From: Chroogloeocystis siderophila 5.2 s.c.1
Lineage (GTDB): Bacteria; Cyanobacteriota; Cyanobacteriia; Cyanobacteriales; Chroococcidiopsidaceae
Assembly: GCF_001904655.1 (NCBI RefSeq)
Contig: NZ_MRCC01000004.1
Span: forward strand, 62,001-126,000
Direction: 5' to 3'
Length of the DNA stretch: 64,000 nt
Part shown: positions 1-8,646 of the stretch, piece after piece
Position numbering within the stretch: position 1 is the first letter of the stretch
Layout of the letters: each line of letters begins with the position of its first letter
Program-made: the position numbers and the translations under genes
Notes under the pieces: generated by a model
What the model was told of the DNA's origin: nothing
What the model saw: only the letters and a program-made list of their open reading frames with translations
Databases searched by the model: none

Positions 1-381
1 TAGGTCTATTCCTGTCAATTGAGCGAGATAAGTTGCGAGGCGTTCGCCACTCCAATTTTCAAAAGGTAATCCTAACTCACTCGGTTTCTTTTGCACAATT
101 TCCATCAAGCGATCGATATACTCGGCTGTTGCTTTGCGATAGTTACCATTTTGTCGCTGGTCTTTCATGCTATCTAGATTATCTGGTTCGCTATGCGTAC
201 ACCAGTAAGCAACGGTACGATACGAGCAGCCGATAAAATCAGCAATTTCTTGGTATGTTTTTCCATCGTTCATTAAAAGTAGCATCAGCACCCGTTCCCT
301 GAAATATGGGCATTGGCTTTCTCGCAGCGCTTGCTGCAATTGTTCTTTTTGTTGAGGCTTGAGAAAATTCTTGACTGGCAT
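1..381 (-). CDS. IS630-type transposase, N-terminal part, cut by window edge
   Basis: An open frame runs leftward from an ATG at 381 for 127 codons to base 1 without a stop, so the gene continues outside the window. Residues 26-60 form a helix-turn-helix DNA-binding region (TYQEIADFIGCSYRTVAYW at 42-60), followed by a second helical segment ending in WSGERLATYLAQLTGI (110-125). This is the usual N-terminal layout of IS630/Tc1-like cyanobacterial transposases; the DDE catalytic part would lie beyond the edge. Whether the element is intact cannot be told. A shorter plus-strand frame over the same bases is only a shadow. Confidence 0.75.
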   Translation of the reverse strand, partial: MPVKNFLKPQQKEQLQQALRESQCPYFRERVLMLLLMNDGKTYQEIADFIGCSYRTVAYWCTHSEPDNLDSMKDQRQNGNYRKATAEYIDRLMEIVQKKPSELGLPFENWSGERLATYLAQLTGIDL

Positions 382-836
382 GGCTATAAAACTTGCTGTT
401 TGTTGCGTTTGTGCAAGTTGGCTGCACGAGCAGCTAAAGCATAAGTTCAGATGGCAACAAGTGAAACTATGAACCTATATAGATCTGTCCGTGACACAAT
501 CAAGAATTACGCAGATTTGAATGAAACTTTACAGAAACTTTAATTTAATTGGTATTTATATAATTTTTCCATGAAAAATAACAAGTTTGGTTGATGAGTG
601 AATAGTAACTAGTAACTCACCAAGGCGCAACGATATCAATAGTTGGATTATGTAGTTGGAAATGATATAGCAAGAAGCAAGAGGTGAAAACCCTGATTGA
701 CCGACAAATCTTTTGTGGCTAGCGACTAGAAGTCGCGCCTGCCCAGGCAAAGTCTGCCTTTGCAGACTAACAGCCGAGGTTCTAACCCGCGTAGGCGGGT
801 TTCGCCTTTGTAGCAGCGGTTTCTAACCGCAGCTTA
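382..836. other. Intergenic region with a dispersed repeat
   Basis: No convincing gene. A 64-codon minus-strand frame at 556-750 has no recognisable motif and overlaps the repeat at 722-833. The rest is AT-rich spacer between the transposase start and the end of the GH116 gene. Confidence 0.5.
722..833. repeat. Cyanobacterial dispersed palindromic repeat, copy A
   Basis: A run of short palindromes: GCGACTAGAAGTCGC at 722-736, an AGTCTGCCTTTGCAGACTAA-type block near 751-770, then GGTTCTAACC- and CGCGTAGGCGGG-like units to 833. The block AAGTCTGC..GCAGACTAA has the same plan as repeats at 4065-4111 and 8770-8820, in which a gene-proximal palindrome is followed by a second palindrome ending GACTAA or similar. 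It sits just past the stop codon of the GH116 gene, so it may also act as a transcript-end structure; that is inference. Confidence 0.6.
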
Positions 837-3263
837 CTAAAAAGTCAATACGCGATAAATTGCCCAAATTGCCATAGGGCGCAGGTAGTGACAAGCGCGA
901 AATGTTCCTTTGGCAGTAATCGCTTCGGGAGTGCGAAACTGTAATCCATTGTCGTAAACTTGCTGTACCACAGCTTGCGTTATGCGCCATGCTTCTGATT
1001 TCATACCCATTTGCATCAGAAACGCCGCCAGTCCAAAGTTAATTCCTGTCCAAACTTCCAAAGGATGCGTCGCGTTGGGGTTTTCTGGCGAACCATCGAG
1101 TTTTAAGCCATTAGCCGCGCCAAATTGACCATTATGAAATTTCACAAAGCAAGCATTATAAACTGTCTTCAAGGCTTGCGTAGCACATTCTGGAGGCACA
1201 ATGTCAGGTAAACCGAGTAATCGTGCATAAAATTGTCCGCACAGTTGATCTGCCATGACTACATCTGAACCACTCTTGCTATCGAGGCGATAGTATTGAC
1301 CATTCCACAGTTTTTCTTGATATATTGGGCGCGATCGCACTAACCAAGATTGAAATATATCAATAGTTTCGGGAATAGGTGGGTAATCAGGCGCAGAAGC
1401 TAGAATTTTACTTGCAGGATGATCGTCAGGGTAACTGAGTAGAGTTTTACCGATCGCGATCGCCGCTTCAAGTGCAGCTAACCACAATCCGCCACAATAA
1501 GCACTGACACCTTGCAAGCGCCAGTCATCAAAGGTTTGATCCGGTGCGCCCGAATTTTCAGGAATTCCGTCTCCATCTAAATCGAACGTCTTTAAGTAAG
1601 TTAGTGTTTGGACAACCGCAGACCAACAATCCCACAACAACTCCCAATCTGTCGCACCCGTTAGCACAAAATCGCGGTAGACTTGTAAAACAAAATCGCA
1701 CGATAAATCTTTCCACAAATTGCAATCTTGATAACTTGTATAGTTAGTAGCTTCCCAAGGATGCTCATTTGGTGCGCCTAAATCATGAGGTGTTGCACCT
1801 GCAACTTTGCGTAAAGCAGTAGGACTTTCTAGCCCTTGCGTGTAGTAGTAACCAATCACGCGAGTGTGATCGTCGCGTTGTCCAATTGCTCTGGCAAAAG
1901 CGCGAATTACAGATTTTTCGAGTTTAGACCATAGCATCAATAAGGCAAAAGAACCATACAGCCGGACGTCCAGACTTTCGTACCAGCGGTAATCAAAGCA
2001 TTCTAAAACCGCAAATTGACCAACCGGATCGCGATCGTCTGCTGCACTCCACAATGTACCACCACTCGTGAGGTCGTACAGTTCGTTAAACAGTGCCATT
2101 TTAAAAACACTGGGAAGATCGTCGCGATCTAGAATGGGTTGCTGCCAAGCTTGAATTTGCTGTTGCCAAGATTGATAGTTTTGTAATGCCGTTTGCGCGA
2201 TCGCTAGTGCATTATCCCCATTTCGACCAAAAAAATCGGTGTAACGGCGGAAATATTTTACTCCTAGTGCAAATTCAGTTACAGGAAAATCCCACGCGAT
2301 CGCAAAAGGAATTTCGCGAGTTTCGCCTGGTTGCAGTGTAAACCGCACCGCGATCGCCGCTGCAAGTTGTTCTTGTTTTCCTGCTGGGGTTGTATTTTCA
2401 GTATTAGGTAAAAAGCCATTATTGGCAAAATTGTGCCAAATCTCTGCACCATCACTGTTAGGATTCCAGCGCGTGTGGTAGAAAAGTTCTATATTGGGTT
2501 GTTGCGTAGTTGCGATCGCCCACTGTCCGATACCATCTTGCAAATCACTACCAGTGCGTTCTAGTAAGCAAGCACAATAATTATCTTCAACAATCAACCG
2601 ATTAAAGTTACCAGCACTATTACCTAAACAAGGTTCATATTCATAAACCGGACTGCCATCATCGCGCATTCTAATTTCAGGATTTTTGATAGCATTTTGA
2701 AACCAGCCAACTGTGTTTTGCCAAGTCAGCATAATACTCAACGTTAGTGGCGCATTTGTGGGGTTGTGCGCCCTCCACACAAACACAGCAACAGGATAAC
2801 TTGTCTCCTGATAATTCTCCGGCAAAATTGGTGAAAACTGCTCGCAAGCTAGATGCGCTTGAAAGACGTTTTCATAGATAAACCAACTGCGAGGATACAA
2901 CGCGTGATAAACACCATTCTCGCAATGTTGTGGATACCACTGCCATGTTGTCAAAGTGCCATCAGCAGGCGGTTGTGTACATAATGCGAAAGCTTGTGAC
3001 GTCGATGCTTGCTGCTCAAATATACTAAACTGACAAGCTGGAATACTTTTAAAAGTATGTTCGCCACTATCAATATGCCATAAATTGAAATCGCCACGCG
3101 AAGCACGACCGATACACCCTGCACCGAAGCCACCTAAAGGCATTCCATGCCAAGGACCATCATCTAGATTACTCGCCATGCGGACAGTATAAGGTTTATC
3201 CCAACCAAGACCGATGGGACGAGTCCAAGTATGCGGAGGGATTGAGAATTGATGCTGTGTCAT
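837..3263 (-). CDS. GH116 beta-glucosidase / GBA2-type glucosylceramidase
   Basis: 808 residues, the normal size for bacterial GH116 enzymes (bile-acid beta-glucosidase / non-lysosomal glucosylceramidase family), which remove glucose or xylose from beta-glucosides. The N-terminal beta-sandwich shows the family segment GGFGAGCIGRASRGDFNLWH near residue 45. The C-terminal (alpha/alpha)6 barrel holds YESLDVRLYGSFAL with Glu429, which by position fits the nucleophile, and PDQTFDDW with Asp579/Asp580 fitting the acid/base; these two assignments are inferred from spacing in characterised members. No signal peptide, so probably cytoplasmic. It stands alone, convergent to nothing and separated by 67 bases from the oxidoreductase gene upstream. 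Substrate unknown. Confidence 0.85.
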   Translation of the reverse strand: MTQHQFSIPPHTWTRPIGLGWDKPYTVRMASNLDDGPWHGMPLGGFGAGCIGRASRGDFNLWHIDSGEHTFKSIPACQFSIFEQQASTSQAFALCTQPPADGTLTTWQWYPQHCENGVYHALYPRSWFIYENVFQAHLACEQFSPILPENYQETSYPVAVFVWRAHNPTNAPLTLSIMLTWQNTVGWFQNAIKNPEIRMRDDGSPVYEYEPCLGNSAGNFNRLIVEDNYCACLLERTGSDLQDGIGQWAIATTQQPNIELFYHTRWNPNSDGAEIWHNFANNGFLPNTENTTPAGKQEQLAAAIAVRFTLQPGETREIPFAIAWDFPVTEFALGVKYFRRYTDFFGRNGDNALAIAQTALQNYQSWQQQIQAWQQPILDRDDLPSVFKMALFNELYDLTSGGTLWSAADDRDPVGQFAVLECFDYRWYESLDVRLYGSFALLMLWSKLEKSVIRAFARAIGQRDDHTRVIGYYYTQGLESPTALRKVAGATPHDLGAPNEHPWEATNYTSYQDCNLWKDLSCDFVLQVYRDFVLTGATDWELLWDCWSAVVQTLTYLKTFDLDGDGIPENSGAPDQTFDDWRLQGVSAYCGGLWLAALEAAIAIGKTLLSYPDDHPASKILASAPDYPPIPETIDIFQSWLVRSRPIYQEKLWNGQYYRLDSKSGSDVVMADQLCGQFYARLLGLPDIVPPECATQALKTVYNACFVKFHNGQFGAANGLKLDGSPENPNATHPLEVWTGINFGLAAFLMQMGMKSEAWRITQAVVQQVYDNGLQFRTPEAITAKGTFRACHYLRPMAIWAIYRVLTF

Positions 3264-3330
3264 TTCCTGATTTTACCGAAAAGGGGCAAAAGCAAGAAAA
3301 TGCGACAATGATTGAAAGCCCCTCACTCCT

Positions 3331-4035
3331 TTAAAGCCCTGCATACCACTCATAACCTTGATCTTCCCAATACCCCTGAGAACGTCGTAGTTGATTAACT
3401 AACGTAATTCGCGTGACCCACTTACTTTGCTTGTAGCCTAGTTTAATCGGCGAAGCAAGACGCAAAGGCGCACCGTTTTCAATGGGTAAAGCCTCTCCAT
3501 TCTTTTGATTTGCAAGAAGTGTTTGCGGATGAACCGCAGAAGCTAAATCCCAACTTTCGTAATAGCCATCCGCCGATTCAAAGTAAGCATAGCGGACATC
3601 TGATTTAGGTTGTGCTAGCGATACCAAATCGCGCATACGAACGCCACCCCACTGCACGATCGCCGCCCATCCTTCAACGCAAACATGGCGAATTGTCATT
3701 GTGTGATGCGGTAGCTGCTGAATTTCTGCCAAACTCAAACTCAAAGGATTATCTACCTCACCGTCAATAATTAATCGAAACGTCAATGGATCGATAACAG
3801 GAGTAAATCTATAAGTATTAACAATCAGCGCTTCTGGCTCAATTTCACTTTCAGGAAATTCCGGTATCAACTTTTGAGGATTAAACAGTAGAGTTTCAAC
3901 ACTTTGATTAAGCGGTTCAAACGTCTTACCAACAACACCTTCAACCAAACTCAGCGCACACCCACCAAGCAATAAACTCAAACTCGAAAACCCAGACAAC
4001 TCTAAAAAACGACGACGTGACGGAAGTTGATGCAT
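3331..4035 (-). CDS. Tat-exported molybdopterin-dependent oxidoreductase (sulfite oxidase / MsrP fold)
   Basis: I place the start at 4035: the longer frame to 4098 reads through a dispersed repeat, and from 4035 the protein opens with SRRRFLELSG, a twin-arginine signal, then LLLGGC, a lipobox. The mature part is an Oxidored_molyb domain; RHVCVEGW puts the molybdenum-ligating Cys at residue 119, and the downstream GAPLRLASPIKLGYKQSKW is the usual cofactor loop. Likely a lipid-anchored periplasmic oxidoreductase. The next gene upstream on the same strand encodes a four-helix cytochrome b, its probable electron partner. Substrate (sulfoxide, sulfite or other) is not determined by the sequence. 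Confidence 0.85.
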   Translation of the reverse strand: MHQLPSRRRFLELSGFSSLSLLLGGCALSLVEGVVGKTFEPLNQSVETLLFNPQKLIPEFPESEIEPEALIVNTYRFTPVIDPLTFRLIIDGEVDNPLSLSLAEIQQLPHHTMTIRHVCVEGWAAIVQWGGVRMRDLVSLAQPKSDVRYAYFESADGYYESWDLASAVHPQTLLANQKNGEALPIENGAPLRLASPIKLGYKQSKWVTRITLVNQLRRSQGYWEDQGYEWYAGL

Positions 4036-4064
4036 TTTTTTACGTGAATTTGATGGGACGCCTG

Positions 4065-4111
4065 GCGAATGAATTCGCGGCTGATAAACGAAGTCCACCT
4101 TCGTGGACTAA
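4065..4111. repeat. Dispersed palindromic repeat, copy B
   Basis: GCGAATGAATTCGC (4066-4079 region) is followed by ACGAAGTCCACCTTCGTGGA and CTAAC. It has the same plan as the copies at 722-833 and 8770-8820. It lies between the cytochrome b and molybdopterin genes and explains the spurious upstream extension of the latter. Confidence 0.65.
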
Positions 4112-4121
4112 CAATATTTCT

Positions 4122-4754
4122 TTACCAAAACATTGATTCAACTAGGCGCGAACCACCAACCTTTAAACTTAACCACGAGTGAATTGCAGCGTAGATAACA
4201 ACTAATGGCACGGTTGCAAAATGAACAATTCTCAAAGCTTGCCAACTGCCAAAACAATCGACAATCGAGTGAAATTGAGCAGGTTTATACATCCCCATTC
4301 CAGTAAATATCGCTAATAGCAAGATTGGAATAATTGCCGTATAAGTAATCCGATGCCAAGCATAGTTGCGTCGCTTTTGGTTTTGGGTGCGCTGTAATGC
4401 TTTGATATCTTTACCACTCACAAACCGATGTCGCCAGCGGCGTGTCATCAAAATATAAACACCGTACCATAGCAGATTGAGTGCAAATAGCCACATCGCG
4501 GCAAAATGCCAATGTCGCCCACCTGCTAGCCAACCTCCCAGTAAAAATATTGGTGGAAATGGAATACCATTACGTCCGCCAAAGACAGGATTTGCGTTAT
4601 ATATTTGCAATCCGCTGGTAATCATTAATAACAAGCTAATGATATTGAGCCAATGGAAAATTTTGGCAGCAATACTTTGTTGCGGGATAAGAGGCGATCG
4701 CCCTTGGCGCTGGGCTTCGCTCAATCGCCTTTGTCCTAAATCATTATCAGTCAT
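4122..4754 (-). CDS. Cytochrome b561/b6-type membrane subunit
   Basis: 210 residues with four membrane segments. Histidines lie at the membrane ends in AAKIFHWLNIISLLLMITSG, GRHWHFAAMWLF, AWHRITYTAIIP and LRIVHFATVPLVVIY, the pattern of di-haem b-type cytochromes such as formate-dehydrogenase and thiosulfate-reductase gamma subunits. It precedes the Tat-exported molybdopterin protein by 86 bases on the same strand, so the two probably form a two-gene unit with this protein passing electrons between the membrane and the periplasmic enzyme, as YedZ does for YedY, although this is not a YedZ-family sequence by eye. Pairing is inference from context. Confidence 0.75.
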   Translation of the reverse strand: MTDNDLGQRRLSEAQRQGRSPLIPQQSIAAKIFHWLNIISLLLMITSGLQIYNANPVFGGRNGIPFPPIFLLGGWLAGGRHWHFAAMWLFALNLLWYGVYILMTRRWRHRFVSGKDIKALQRTQNQKRRNYAWHRITYTAIIPILLLAIFTGMGMYKPAQFHSIVDCFGSWQALRIVHFATVPLVVIYAAIHSWLSLKVGGSRLVESMFW

Positions 4755-4775
4755 ATAATGTAAACCTACTTTTGG

Positions 4776-4818
4776 TTTAACGCAAGCTTAACCTCTTCGA
4801 GAGTTAAATCTTTAACTA
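4776..4818. promoter_or_regulatory. Possible Pho-box-like direct repeats
   Basis: TTTAACGC (4776-4783) and CTTAACCT (4787-4794) are 11 bases apart, the spacing of cyanobacterial SphR/PhoB boxes built from CTTAACCT-like units. Weaker units GTTAAATC (4803) and TTTAACTA (4811) follow out of register. The location suits control of either the cytochrome gene (start 4754) or the phosphatase gene. A third in-register unit is missing, so this is tentative. Confidence 0.3.
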
Positions 4819-5015
4819 ATAGTGAGATGCTCTACTTGAAAGCAGCTACCAATAAGCTTGACCGAAAGTATCTCATCTCAAAGATTATGTGCTCTTTTTA
4901 CCTGGTCTTTGGAGACCCACCGCGATCTAAGTTGACCTTCCATAATTTTAGCTTCCGACAAAATTTCATATCAATGAAAACCTAGTGTTAGTTGTACTGC
5001 ACCGCCTGTGCTAGC

Positions 5016-5051
5016 TTCAAAAGCTTCATATCAAGATGAAAGGCTTTTGAA
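5016..5051 (+). other. Strong hairpin upstream of the phosphatase gene
   Basis: TTCAAAAGC-TTCAT, loop ATCAAG, ATGAA-(AG)-GCTTTTGAA: fourteen base pairs interrupted by a two-base bulge. No T-run follows, so it is not a plain terminator. It lies about 120 bases before the start codon and could be a leader structure or a protein-binding palindrome. Confidence 0.55.
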
Positions 5052-5174
5052 TACGTTTTTGCTGAAATACTTCAAGGTCAAAATGCATGAGGGTTCTTTA
5101 TAGCTTGAGAACTCGGTCTATTTATTAGGATAAAGCTTTTTGGATGCTTTCTTGATGTCGTTACCTCACTAAAC

Positions 5175-8100
5175 ATGGCTAACAATCACGTTATCTTCAT
5201 TCATCCAGATGGTGCTAGTCCGGCTCACTTCACAATGGCTCGCTTAGTCAAAGAAGGACCAGATGGTCGCCTTAATTGGGACACATTAGATGAAGCCCGC
5301 GTTTATCTCGGTCATATGGAAGATCAGTTGACTGGGACTTCTAATGGTGGTGCAGTCACCCACGCAACAGGTGTGAAGGTGTATGCTGAATCGTTTGGGT
5401 TTGAGGTTGTTCGCGACGAGAATGGGAATCCTGTTATTGATGAAGCTAGTGGGCGAGTTGTCGAAAAAGAACTGACGGCTCTTTCGGGTACCAACCAGAC
5501 CATTATGCAGGAAGCAGTTGCTGCCAATAAAGCCACGGCATTGATCAACTCTGGCGTGATTGCAGAGCCTGGTTCGGGTGCGTTTGCGGCAAAAGTGGGA
5601 CAAGCTGATGTGCCCGCAGGAGCCACAGGGTTTGGTGCATTTCCGCGAGGTCAGTTTGCGGAAATTACGCGTCAGGTGGTTGAGTCGGGCATTGACGTGA
5701 TTCTGGGTGGCGGTTTGGTCAACTACCTACCTGTGGGGACAAAGCCACCAGCAGAAGCCGTCTACGCTGAGTCAGCCCAGCAGCTTGATGCAATCTCTAC
5801 CGATGCCAACATTCGTCCTGACATTAACCTCATTGAGTTAGCAGAGAGCCTTGGCTATACAGTTGTTTATACAGAAGAGCAACTCAAGGCAGCAGCCGCT
5901 AATCCAAAAGTCCTCAAAGTGTTGGGAATCTTTGCCAATGAAGACACCTTTAATGACAATATTCCTACTCCAGAGGGCAACCTGCGCGGTGTAGAAGAAA
6001 ATCTCTTAGCAACAGACACGGAACCCTACGTGCCGACTGCTCCGACGGTTGGTGAAATGCTCAAGGCAGCCCAGACCATTTTAGAGCGCAATCCTAAGTT
6101 TGAGAACGGATCGTTTACAGTATTAGAGGAAGAAGGAACAGACAATTTTGGCAACGTTAATAATGCCTCTGGTACGCTAGAAGCACTGTTGCGCACAGAT
6201 GAAGCAATCGGGGTAGCCAAAGAATTTTATGAAAGACACCCGAACACGCTGATCATTACAGCTGCCGATAGCGATGCAGGCGGTTTACAGATTGATGATA
6301 CTGATGAGATCGTTGGTACTTTCCGCACTAATCCAACAGGGCTAGACTTGCCTGAGTTCCCTGACTTTGAAAATCCAGGCGATGGTCAAAATGGAGTCGG
6401 CACTGAAGCATTCGTGACGCAGCCATCTGCTAGTGGTAATACTTATAACTTTGGTGCTGCCTGGGCTGGGACGCCTGACTTTGCTGGAGCAATTGTGAGC
6501 AAAGCGCACGGACTCAACGCAGACAAGTTACCAGTGACTCTCGACAATACTGACATTTATCGGGCAATGTATGAAACTCTATTTGGAGTCGATTTGCCTG
6601 ATCGCGAGGTTCCTGAGTTTGTTCCTGCACCAGAAGCTACCAAAGATACGGGAAACGTTATTTTTATTCACCCCGACGGCACTAGCCCGTCGATGTATGG
6701 CTTTGCTCGCGTTGTGTCCGAAGGACCTGACGGTCGCCTCAATTATGATCAGTTCTCCCATTCTGGAGTGTATCTAGGTCACATGAGGGATCAAATTGTC
6801 GGTACCTCTAATGCGGGTGCGGTTACCCATGCTACAGGTGTTAAAGCTCAAGCAGGCTCCTTTGGACTCGACGAATTTGGCGATCCTGTAGTATCTCGCT
6901 CTGGCAAGCGCGGTGTCACGATTCTCGAAGAGGCGATCGCCTCAGGTAAAGCTACAGCAGTCATTAACTCTGGTTTCATCGCAGAACCTGGAACCGGTGC
7001 ATTTCTAGCAGAGGTAGAAAACCGTAGCGATGTTACTGAGATTACAAAACAAATCCTGGAGTCTGGTGTAGATATTATTTTAGGCGGTGGCGAAATCCAC
7101 TATTTACCCGTAGGTACAGTAGGTCGCTTCGGTCAAGAAGGAATCCGTACCGACGGACGTAACTTAATTGAAGAAGCAGAAGCTGCCGGTTACACAGTGG
7201 TCTTCAGCAAAGAGGAACTGCAAAATCTTCCTGAAGGCACTACTCAGCTTTTGGGAATCTTCGCGGCGGAAGATACTTATAACGACAACCCTGAAGAGTT
7301 GAATCAGTCCCTCGGCTTGGATAGCTACGGTCAGTTTCTGCCCGATGGTACTCCTACTAATCCGCCTACGATTTCAGAAATGTTGGCAGCCGCTTTGCCC
7401 ATCCTCTCGGCAGATCCAGATGGATTCATGGTTGTCGCCGAAGAAGAAGGAACCGACAATCTCGCAAACAACAATAATTCTCGCGGTACCTTAGAAGCAA
7501 CGCTACGAGCAGATGCAGCTTTTGGAGTCGCCATGGATTTTATCCGCGAACAAGACCCCAATACTTTGCTAATTACTGCTGCGGATAGCGAAGCAGGTGG
7601 TATTCAAGTATGGCAGCCTACACCGTTTGCACCAGCACTTCCTGAAACCGTTGACGCGGCATTAACGCTGCCCACCAATCCTACTGATACCGAAACCTTC
7701 CAAAATCCCGTCGATGGTAGTGAAGGTCGGATTCCCCCGTTAACTACCTTTCAAGCACAGCCTAGCCTCGATGGGGAAATGGGTAACTTTGTTACCGCCT
7801 GGGCTGGAACAAGTGATTTCTCTGGCAGTATTGTTGCTAAAACCTACGGTATGAACGCAGATCTACTGAACTCAACAGTAGACAATACCGAGATTTATCA
7901 GATCATGTATCAAACTCTATTTGGCTTAAACTCTTTGCCAGATTATCAAGATGGCACGAACGAGAGCGATGAACTCGTTGGTGGTGATGGTAGAGACGTG
8001 ATTGTTGCCTTTGGTGGCGATGATACCGTTGCCGGTGGACTTGGTGATGATATCCTCTATGGCGGCGAGGGGAACGATCTTCTTCGAGGTGACTTAAACC

Positions 8101-8531
8101 TTCGCGCTCCTCAGAACTATCGGCGCGGAGGCAATGATATCATCTACGGTGGCACTGGTAATGACCGGATTAGCGGTAAATCAGGTAATGATACGCTTTA
8201 TGGCGAAGCTGGTGACGACATCATTTGGGGCGATGCTGGCGATGATTTGCTTTGGGGTGGACTAGGTAACGACACCCTAATCGGCAATAACTTCTCTGGT
8301 GGTAGTGGTCGCAACACTTTTGTCTTAGCAGCAGGAGAAGGAACAGATACGATTATTGATTTTCATGCTGGACGCGATAAAATTGGCTTAACTAATGGGT
8401 TAACCTTCCGCGATTTGGCAATTGGGCAAAGCGGTTCTTCGTCACTCATTACCCTAGGAGAAGAAATTCTAGCAGTTGTGAATGGCGTACACGCCAACGA
8501 TTTCACAGCCAATATGTTTGTTGCCGTTTAA
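5175..8531 (+). CDS. Tandem-duplicated PhoA-like phosphatase with RTX secretion tail
   Basis: 1118 residues. Two alkaline-phosphatase-fold units (about 1-490 and 494-925) precede a glycine-aspartate RTX region (about 929-1045) with GGxGxD nonapeptides and an uncleaved C-terminal signal, so type I secretion is likely; there is no N-terminal signal peptide. Conserved core residues are Asp12/Asp501 (HPDG), Ser56/Ser545 (TSNGG, TSNAG) followed by THATGVK, Asp323/Asp761 (EEEGTDN) and Asp365/Asp804 (AADS). The three PhoA zinc histidines (331, 370 and 412 in E. coli numbering) appear as Asn, Ser and no His in both copies. So metal content and activity may differ from PhoA. It is probably an extracellular phosphoesterase; the fold call is firm, the activity less so. 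Confidence 0.8.
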   Translation: MANNHVIFIHPDGASPAHFTMARLVKEGPDGRLNWDTLDEARVYLGHMEDQLTGTSNGGAVTHATGVKVYAESFGFEVVRDENGNPVIDEASGRVVEKELTALSGTNQTIMQEAVAANKATALINSGVIAEPGSGAFAAKVGQADVPAGATGFGAFPRGQFAEITRQVVESGIDVILGGGLVNYLPVGTKPPAEAVYAESAQQLDAISTDANIRPDINLIELAESLGYTVVYTEEQLKAAAANPKVLKVLGIFANEDTFNDNIPTPEGNLRGVEENLLATDTEPYVPTAPTVGEMLKAAQTILERNPKFENGSFTVLEEEGTDNFGNVNNASGTLEALLRTDEAIGVAKEFYERHPNTLIITAADSDAGGLQIDDTDEIVGTFRTNPTGLDLPEFPDFENPGDGQNGVGTEAFVTQPSASGNTYNFGAAWAGTPDFAGAIVSKAHGLNADKLPVTLDNTDIYRAMYETLFGVDLPDREVPEFVPAPEATKDTGNVIFIHPDGTSPSMYGFARVVSEGPDGRLNYDQFSHSGVYLGHMRDQIVGTSNAGAVTHATGVKAQAGSFGLDEFGDPVVSRSGKRGVTILEEAIASGKATAVINSGFIAEPGTGAFLAEVENRSDVTEITKQILESGVDIILGGGEIHYLPVGTVGRFGQEGIRTDGRNLIEEAEAAGYTVVFSKEELQNLPEGTTQLLGIFAAEDTYNDNPEELNQSLGLDSYGQFLPDGTPTNPPTISEMLAAALPILSADPDGFMVVAEEEGTDNLANNNNSRGTLEATLRADAAFGVAMDFIREQDPNTLLITAADSEAGGIQVWQPTPFAPALPETVDAALTLPTNPTDTETFQNPVDGSEGRIPPLTTFQAQPSLDGEMGNFVTAWAGTSDFSGSIVAKTYGMNADLLNSTVDNTEIYQIMYQTLFGLNSLPDYQDGTNESDELVGGDGRDVIVAFGGDDTVAGGLGDDILYGGEGNDLLRGDLNLRAPQNYRRGGNDIIYGGTGNDRISGKSGNDTLYGEAGDDIIWGDAGDDLLWGGLGNDTLIGNNFSGGSGRNTFVLAAGEGTDTIIDFHAGRDKIGLTNGLTFRDLAIGQSGSSSLITLGEEILAVVNGVHANDFTANMFVAV

Positions 8532-8590
8532 CTCTGAATTGCGAGTTTTGCGCAAACAAACAGTGAATTTTAGCATTTCTATTAAGCTGA

Positions 8591-8646
8591 GGCACCTATT
8601 AGCTTTTTGTTGACTTCAATCAGAAAGCCAAGGTGCTTTCTTTTTC
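8591..8646 (+). terminator. Probable intrinsic terminator of the phosphatase gene
   Basis: GCACCT (8592-8597) pairs with AGGTGC (8631-8636) and inner AGCTTT pairs with AAAGC, followed by TTTCTTTTT. It begins 60 bases past the stop codon. Confidence 0.6.

Larger units (their letters stand above)
4755..5174. other. Divergent intergenic region between cytochrome b and phosphatase genes
   Basis: 420 bases without a gene. It holds a possible Pho-box-like pair at 4776-4794 and a strong hairpin at 5016-5051, listed separately. No good ribosome-binding site precedes the ATG at 5175. Confidence 0.5.

Noticed and set aside
33-236. Plus-strand 67-codon frame at the left edge
   Set aside because: It lies antisense to the IS630-type transposase frame, which has clear helix-turn-helix content.
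4036-4098. N-terminal extension of the molybdopterin oxidoreductase
   Set aside because: It translates a dispersed repeat; the Tat signal begins only after the ATG at 4035.
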